Source: an uncultured Clostridia bacterium (GTDB lineage Bacteria > Bacillota > Clostridia > Christensenellales > UBA1242). Taken from it: a stretch of DNA of 28,026 bases. Both the position numbers and the translations under genes were made by a program. The notes under the pieces were generated by a model that saw only the letters and a program-made list of their open reading frames with translations, did no database searches and was not told where the DNA came from. Below, piece by piece: positions 23,744 through 28,026 of this stretch (position 1 is the stretch's first letter; each line of letters opens with the position of its first letter). The stretch is from contig CAKVLQ010000011.1 of assembly GCA_934757845.1 (NCBI GenBank), positions 1-28,026 on the forward strand. The letters are read 5' to 3'.

Positions 23744-24736
23744 ATGGAGAATAAAAGATTAAAAATAAATATAAAAACAATAATATTAATAATATCAATA
23801 ATAATATTTGCAAGCATATCAGTAATCACCTTTGCATGGTTCACCGACAAAGAAAGTTATTCAGGCAATTTAACCTTTGGAACAATAGAACTTGATGTGA
23901 GCGGAACGGGCATAGATAACACAAACAAAACACTTAAATTTGATGTGTCAAGAACAAATGCGTCTTATGCAAGTGGTGGAAAAATTATGCCAGGGGACAC
24001 AGTAAATATTCCAATAAAAGTGGGTTTAACAAAAGAAAGTGAAGCCGCTTATTATATAATAAAAATATCCGATGAAAAAAATGTGTTTGAAAATGCCATT
24101 TATTTTAGTGATGGCACAAATGTTTATGTTTATGACGGCACAATCGTTTATCTCCAATCAGATGCTAGCAAAACCCCAGTAACCAACAAATTTGTTGGCA
24201 CGCTTGAAAAAGGCACAACAGGGCACGATATAACAATAAGCGCAAAAATATCAACAGACTTTGAAGAGAAGAATGCCAGCACAACAATTTTGTGCGATAT
24301 TTATGCAATTCAAATGGCTAATTTAGAACCTAGGCAAGCAGTTAATATGCTTCAAATTGGATTTGTTATGTCTGAATATGGAAATTGCTCAATAGGGGAA
24401 ACCGATGGAATTATTCGAAACAATGAAAAAATAATTTCAACCAAAAATTTTATTTCTGTTAATGGAACAACAAAAATTGAATTAGACAAAACAAATGGTT
24501 ATGCTTATCGGGTTTATTGCTATGATAATAATTTTAATTATCTTGGATTTTTTAGATGTGACACAAATGGAAATGTTTTGAATGAAAATTTTACAACAAA
24601 CTATGCAAATGCGGCATATTACACTATTGAAATTAGCAAATCAAGTGCAACAACTTTGCCAATTCCACAAAGCGTAAAAGAATGCAAAATAAAAATTTAT
24701 GGAAATTGTGAAGTAATTTCAAGAGAAGTTTCTTAA
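23744..24736 (+). CDS. TasA/CalY-like secreted protein with SipW-type signal
   Basis: This 330-residue protein starts with a basic tail and a long hydrophobic segment (about residues 8-30) that ends in ITFAWFTDKES. SGNLTFGTIELDVSG follows. This is the arrangement of the TasA/CalY (camelysin) family, whose signal peptides are removed by the dedicated peptidase SipW and whose members can polymerise into extracellular fibres. A beta-rich domain covers residues 35-200 (with GGKIMPGDTVNIPIKVGL, as in that family). A second domain (about 215-330) has the pattern ISTKNFISVNG, YAYRVYCYDNNFNYLGFF, YYTIEIS, reminiscent of repeated surface domains. No sipW gene is in the window. ATG 23744 is chosen: GGAGG lies 12 bases upstream, while an in-frame ATG at 23714 has no ribosome binding site and lies inside the leader hairpin. 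Matrix function is an inference. Confidence 0.78.
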   Translation: MENKRLKINIKTIILIISIIIFASISVITFAWFTDKESYSGNLTFGTIELDVSGTGIDNTNKTLKFDVSRTNASYASGGKIMPGDTVNIPIKVGLTKESEAAYYIIKISDEKNVFENAIYFSDGTNVYVYDGTIVYLQSDASKTPVTNKFVGTLEKGTTGHDITISAKISTDFEEKNASTTILCDIYAIQMANLEPRQAVNMLQIGFVMSEYGNCSIGETDGIIRNNEKIISTKNFISVNGTTKIELDKTNGYAYRVYCYDNNFNYLGFFRCDTNGNVLNENFTTNYANAAYYTIEISKSSATTLPIPQSVKECKIKIYGNCEVISREVS

Positions 24737-24740
24737 ACAA

Positions 24741-24772
24741 AAAATATTGGCAAAAGTTTGCCAATATTTTTT
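24741..24772 (+). terminator. Terminator behind the TasA-like gene
   Basis: AAATATTGGCAA (24742-24753) pairs perfectly with TTGCCAATATTT (24758-24769) around AAGT, followed by T-rich sequence. It is symmetrical enough to work on both strands. Confidence 0.9.
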
Positions 24773-24798
24773 GTTAAATTATATAAACTGTGTGATGT

Positions 24799-24953
24799 AA
24801 AATTTTAAGCAAGTTAAAATTTTGATTTGCTTACGCAACTCCTTGATAAACCAAGGCGTCATGGTTTGAATAAACATCAGTTGCTGGCAAATATCCCTGC
24901 GGGTTGCTTGCCGACAAGTTCCGATAATATAACAAAAGTTTATTAAATTTTAA
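24799..24953. repeat. Palindromic intergenic element, copy 2
   Basis: This segment is GC-richer than its flanks and full of short inverted repeats. They are AAAATTTTAA/TTAAAATTTT (24799-24808, 24814-24823), GCAACT/AGTTGC (24835-24840, 24879-24884), CCTTG/CAAGG (24841-24845, 24852-24856), AAACCA/TGGTTT (24848-24853, 24862-24867) and CCC/GGG (24895-24903). The minus strand is open from 24953 to a stop at 24831 (40 codons), without a proper start. It includes GYLPATDVYSNHDALVYQG. The block TTGCTGGCAAATATCCCTGC (24881-24900) matches 16 of 20 bases of copy 1 at 1560-1579. It is probably a decayed or non-autonomous dispersed repeat; a structured RNA is an alternative. Confidence 0.5.
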
Positions 24954-24988
24954 TCAACTTTTTTTGTGCTTTTATCATAAATATTATT

Positions 24989-25798
24989 GTGAAAAAAGAA
25001 TATATTTTGGTTATAGATAGTGGACTTGGTGGAATTAACATTTTAAAAAGTTTGAAAGAAAATTTGAAAACTGAAAACTTTATTTATGTTTTGGATAACA
25101 AAAATTGTCCGTTTGGAGATAAAAGTAAAGAATTTTTAGTGCAAAATACAATAAAATTAATTGATTATTATATGCACAGATATTGCATCAAACTTATTGT
25201 TTTTGCTTGCAACACTTTAACCAGTGCCACAATTTGCGATATTAGGCAATTTTTGTGTGAAAAGAGAAGTGAGGCGAACTTTAATTTAAAATGCAATAAC
25301 AAAAAAAATAATAAAACAATTAATTATAATATTCCTGTTGTGGGAACAGAGCCACCAATCAAAATGGTAAATACAAACGAAAAAACTTTGATTTTGGCAA
25401 CAAAATTAACATTAAAGTATAATAAAATTATCAATGAAAACCTTGATGAAAAAAATTTTACATTTGTGGCTTTAAAAGATATTGCAAAATTGGTGGACGA
25501 GGATTTTTATGATAGGTCAAAAATTTATTATTCTTTAAAACAACAAATTCCACAAAAAAAATATCAAAATGTTGTTTTGGGGTGCACTCATTATTATTAT
25601 CTTGAAAATTTGATTAAAATGGTTTTGCAAAATCCGCATCTAAAATTTTTTACTGCAACAGAAGGCGTAACAAAACAGGTTAAAAGACTTCTTGAACAAA
25701 ATCAAAATTCTAATTTAAAAAAGGGAAGAATTATTATCAAATTAACAAAATTTAATCCAAAATTAGCAAAAACTGCGAAATCAATATTAAAAAATTAA
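24989..25798 (+). CDS. murI: Glutamate racemase
   Basis: MurI makes D-glutamate for peptidoglycan precursors. The 269-residue product has the N-terminal motif IDSGLGGINILK with Asp10 and Ser11. The first catalytic cysteine is in ACNTLTSA (Cys74) and the second in GCTHYYYL (Cys199, His201). The family's usual DxxxxPYG appears as DNKNCPFGDKS, and the central GVxEP region as GTEPPIKM, so the sequence is divergent. There is a lysine- and asparagine-rich insertion near residues 90-113. The start is GTG 24989, which gives the normal N-terminus, but no Shine-Dalgarno sequence precedes it. A TATCAT at 24973-24978 could be a -10 element leaving only about four leader bases. thrS follows 65 bases later. 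Confidence 0.9.
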   Translation: MKKEYILVIDSGLGGINILKSLKENLKTENFIYVLDNKNCPFGDKSKEFLVQNTIKLIDYYMHRYCIKLIVFACNTLTSATICDIRQFLCEKRSEANFNLKCNNKKNNKTINYNIPVVGTEPPIKMVNTNEKTLILATKLTLKYNKIINENLDEKNFTFVALKDIAKLVDEDFYDRSKIYYSLKQQIPQKKYQNVVLGCTHYYYLENLIKMVLQNPHLKFFTATEGVTKQVKRLLEQNQNSNLKKGRIIIKLTKFNPKLAKTAKSILKN

Positions 25799-25863
25799 TT
25801 TATAAGTTTTGTTTGCTTTTTTGTTCTTTTAGTGATAAAATTATTGCTAGGAGAAATAAAAAT

Positions 25864-27597
25864 ATGGATATAGAGATTATAAGACATTCACTAGCGCATA
25901 TTATGGCAAAAGCCGTATGCAAATTATATAAAGATGTTAAACTAACAATAGGGCCAGCAATAAAAGATGGTTTTTATTATGATTTTGATTTGTCAGAGCA
26001 ACTAACAACTGATGACCTTGCTAAAATTGAAGACGAAATGCACAAAATTATCAATATAAGTGAAAGTTTTGAAAGGGAAGAAATTTCAAAGCAACAAGCA
26101 CTTGAAATGTTTGCACAAAATCCTTACAAAACTGAACTTATTAACGAACTTCCAGAAAATGAAGTCATTTCAATTTACAAAACTGGCGATGACTTTGTTG
26201 ATTTGTGTAGAGGTCCTCATGTTGAAAACACGAACAAACTTCAAAATGTTGGATTTAAACTTATAAAAGTTAATGGTGCTTATTGGCGTGGAAACGAAAA
26301 AAACAAAATGCTTCAAAGGGTTTATGCTTATGCCTTTGCAACAAAAAAAGAACTTGCAGATTATATTCAAATGCAAGAAGAAGCGAAAAAACGAGACCAC
26401 CGAAAACTTGGAAAAGAACTTGGGCTATTCTTTATTTCAGATTATGCACAAGGAATGCCATTTTTTATGCCCAATGGCGTAACAGTTTTGAACGAACTTA
26501 TTGCTTATTGGCGAGAAATGCACAAAAAGGCAGGATATCTTGAAATTATGACCCCAATGGCAATGAACAGAGCGTTGTGGGAATATTCAGGGCACTGGGA
26601 ACATTACAGCAAAAATATGTATACTTTCAAAGTTGAAGGTGAAGATTTCGCAATAAAACCAATGAACTGTCCAGGCGGAATGCTTGCTTATAAAGAAAAT
26701 TTGCATTCTTATAGAGATTTACCACTTCGTGTTGGCGAACTTGGAAAAGTGCACAGACATGAAGCAAGCGGAACTTTGCATGGGTTGTTCCGTGTAAGAT
26801 GCTTCACACAAGATGATGCACATATATTTATGACGCCAGAACAAGTTGAAAGCGAAGTTAAAAATATTCTTGATTTAGTTGATGCAATGTATTCAACTTT
26901 TGGATTAAGTTATCATTTGGAACTTTCAACAATGCCCGAAGACCATATTGGAGATGTTAAAGATTGGGTTATTGCTGAAACTAAACTTAAAAATGCTTTA
27001 ACAAATCTTGGAAGAGAATATGTTATTAACGAAGGCGATGGTGCTTTCTATGGTCCAAAAATTGATATTCACATTCAAGATGCAATCGGCAGAACTTGGC
27101 AATGTGGAACTATCCAACTTGATATGCAACTTCCAAAACGATTTAGTTTGGAATATACCGACAAAGATGGTCAAAAGAAAGAACCAATCATGATGCATCG
27201 TGTTATTTATGGCTCGCTTGAAAGATTTTTGGGAATTATCACCGAAAACTTTGCTGGTGCATTCCCATTCTGGCTTGCCCCAGTTCAAATTAAGGTTTTG
27301 CCAGTAACAGATGCTGTAAATTCATACGCAAAAGAAGTCTGCGACAAATTGCTTGAAGCAGGTTTTAGATGTGAACTTGATGACAGAAACGAAAAAATTG
27401 GTTACAAAATTCGTGAATCAGCAAGCCTAAAAACTCCTTATAACATTATTATTGGAGAAAATGAACAAAACAATAAAAATATCAGTTTAAAAATTCGTGG
27501 TGGTGTTCAACAAAACGATGTTAACCTTGATGAATTTATTTCAAAACTAAAAACTTTGAAACAATCAAGGGGAATTGATTTGGTTACTGAATTTTAA
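25864..27597 (+). CDS. thrS: Threonyl-tRNA synthetase without the TGS domain
   Basis: This is the class II synthetase that charges tRNA-Thr and removes misactivated serine. The 577-residue product starts directly with the editing domain: HSLAH gives the H-x3-H motif (His8, His12) and DLCRGPH supplies Cys115 and His119. The catalytic core follows, with the zinc ligands in NCPGGM, in DDAHIF and in HRVIYGSLER, and motif 2 GKVHRHEASGTLHGLFRVRCFTQDD. The C-terminal anticodon-binding domain begins at VQIKVLPVTD. The usual N-terminal TGS domain (about 60 residues) is absent. ATG 25864 is chosen because AGGAG at 25849-25853 precedes it; the 17 in-frame codons upstream do not resemble TGS. No T-box lies in the 65 bases before it. 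Confidence 0.96.
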   Translation: MDIEIIRHSLAHIMAKAVCKLYKDVKLTIGPAIKDGFYYDFDLSEQLTTDDLAKIEDEMHKIINISESFEREEISKQQALEMFAQNPYKTELINELPENEVISIYKTGDDFVDLCRGPHVENTNKLQNVGFKLIKVNGAYWRGNEKNKMLQRVYAYAFATKKELADYIQMQEEAKKRDHRKLGKELGLFFISDYAQGMPFFMPNGVTVLNELIAYWREMHKKAGYLEIMTPMAMNRALWEYSGHWEHYSKNMYTFKVEGEDFAIKPMNCPGGMLAYKENLHSYRDLPLRVGELGKVHRHEASGTLHGLFRVRCFTQDDAHIFMTPEQVESEVKNILDLVDAMYSTFGLSYHLELSTMPEDHIGDVKDWVIAETKLKNALTNLGREYVINEGDGAFYGPKIDIHIQDAIGRTWQCGTIQLDMQLPKRFSLEYTDKDGQKKEPIMMHRVIYGSLERFLGIITENFAGAFPFWLAPVQIKVLPVTDAVNSYAKEVCDKLLEAGFRCELDDRNEKIGYKIRESASLKTPYNIIIGENEQNNKNISLKIRGGVQQNDVNLDEFISKLKTLKQSRGIDLVTEF

Positions 27598-27610
27598 TTA
27601 TTAATTTTAT

Positions 27611-27645
27611 AAAGATAGACAAATTGAAATGTCTATCTTTTTTAA
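27611..27645. terminator. Bidirectional terminator behind thrS and the zinc-ribbon gene
   Basis: AAAGATAGACA (27611-27621) pairs perfectly with TGTCTATCTTT (27630-27640), followed by a T-run. The same hairpin lies directly behind the stop codon (27642) of the minus-strand gene and has a T-rich tail in that direction as well. Confidence 0.88.
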
Positions 27646-27767
27646 TTTTTAGTTTTCATTTTTTTAACTTTGCAAGAATAACATCTTGGGCACAAAACTG
27701 TGCCACTTTTTGTTAAACTAAAATTTAATTTGCAATTTTTGCACATATAACTATCATCTTGCTTCAT
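27642..27767 (-). CDS. Small zinc-ribbon protein (41 residues)
   Basis: This short frame reads MKQDDSYMCKNCKLNFSLT, then KSGTVLCPRCYSCKVKK and a lysine-rich tail. Cys9 and Cys12 form one C-x2-C knuckle; Cys26, Cys29 and Cys32 form a second one (C-P-R-C, then C). Thirteen residues lie between the knuckles, which fits a single zinc ribbon. It has a perfect GGAGG (27774-27778 on the minus strand) six bases before its ATG. It also has a terminator directly behind it. Both support a real gene despite its size. The function is unknown; small zinc ribbons of this kind bind nucleic acids or proteins. It is convergent with thrS. Confidence 0.72.
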   Translation of the reverse strand: MKQDDSYMCKNCKLNFSLTKSGTVLCPRCYSCKVKKMKTKN

Positions 27768-27894
27768 TTTTTGCCTCCAAAGGTTCAAATATCAATTTTA
27801 TTATGTGCAATTTTCATTTTTTTGTGCCAAATTTGCCAAAAATTTAATAAAAAAATATTTTTTTAAATTTTTTTAATTTTTTTTGAAAAAACTG

Positions 27895-27923
27895 TTGACA
27901 TAGATTTTTTATTGTGATATATT
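27895..27923 (+). promoter_or_regulatory. Strong promoter at the right edge
   Basis: TTGACA (27895-27900), exactly 17 bases and TATATT (27918-27923) form a near-perfect sigma-A promoter. Transcription would start near 27930 and run out of the window through a structured leader. The stretch from 27780 to 27894 is A/T-run sequence in which I see nothing else. Confidence 0.8.
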
Positions 27924-27956
27924 TAAAGAGCATGAAAAAAATATAACATTTTTTGA

Positions 27957-28026
27957 TTGCGAGAACGAATGAAACTAAATAGGTAAGTACAAAAAAGTTT
28001 CTTGTCAATTAAAGAGAGTAATAGAA
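27957..28026 (+). promoter_or_regulatory. Probable T-box leader, 5' part (cut by the window edge)
   Basis: Downstream of the promoter the RNA reads GCGAGAACGAATGAAAC, then GGTAAGTAC (27982-27990), and about 20 bases later AAAGAGAG (28011-28018). GA-rich start, AGTA and AGAGAG in this order and spacing are the conserved beginning of stem I of T-box riboswitches, which sense uncharged tRNA in Bacillota. Specifier, antiterminator and terminator lie outside the window. The controlled gene is therefore unknown; an aminoacyl-tRNA synthetase or amino-acid gene would be expected. Confidence 0.5.

Noticed and set aside
24835..24884. A tRNA-like segment (GCAACT/AGTTGC ends, GGTTTGAAT resembling a T-loop)
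   Set aside because: The putative T-stem does not pair, there is no anticodon arm, and the segment is too short. It is better explained as part of the palindromic element.

Overview
The window is a low-GC, AT-rich segment of a bacterial chromosome. It looks like an uncultured, probably gut-associated member of the Clostridia (Bacillota). The evidence is the gene order (ftsK-rimO-pgsA-recA and miaB-mutS-mutL-miaA, a familiar clostridial cluster), AGGAG-type ribosome binding sites, TTGACA/TATAAT promoters, intrinsic terminators ending in T-runs, and the apparent start of a T-box leader at the right edge. TGA is not used as a sense codon, and murI, a class A penicillin-binding protein, mutS/mutL and recA are present. 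A wall-less Mollicute is therefore unlikely. No organism name can be given from the sequence alone.

Layout. Positions 1-582 hold the 3' end of a 23S rRNA, a 5S rRNA and the terminator of that rRNA operon. Next come a small lipoprotein gene (777-1487), a palindromic intergenic element (1510-1657), and pnp with its own promoter (1677-3814). From an extended -10 promoter at about 3949 runs ftsK (TTG start), rimO, pgsA, recA and a DUF308-like membrane protein, ending in a bidirectional terminator. A class A PBP gene (10610-12865) lies on the minus strand and is divergent from miaB. From miaB, a tightly packed block continues with mutS, mutL, miaA and cmk, followed by plsC and a guanylate-kinase-like gene carrying an unusual C-terminal extension. 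A gene with a perfect consensus promoter then encodes an unrecognised membrane-anchored, acidic coiled-coil protein (21833-23206).

The most unusual part is 23246-24960. About 500 bases without a gene contain an array of roughly 76-base imperfect repeats, a promoter, a perfect 16-base tandem duplication and a terminator/antiterminator-like leader. These precede a TasA/CalY-like (SipW-type) secreted protein gene. Behind that gene is a second palindromic intergenic element that shares a core with the one before pnp. The window closes with murI, thrS (no TGS domain), a 41-residue zinc-ribbon protein on the minus strand, and a strong promoter leading into a probable T-box.

Taken together, most of the window is information-processing and envelope housekeeping: mRNA decay, chromosome segregation, recombination and mismatch repair, tRNA and ribosomal-protein thiomethylation, phospholipid and nucleotide metabolism, and peptidoglycan precursor and polymer synthesis. 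The points worth a second look are the C-terminal domain on the guanylate kinase, the leader of the TasA-like gene, the two related intergenic elements, the operator-like palindrome in the promoter at 21773-21801, and domain losses in MiaB and ThrS.
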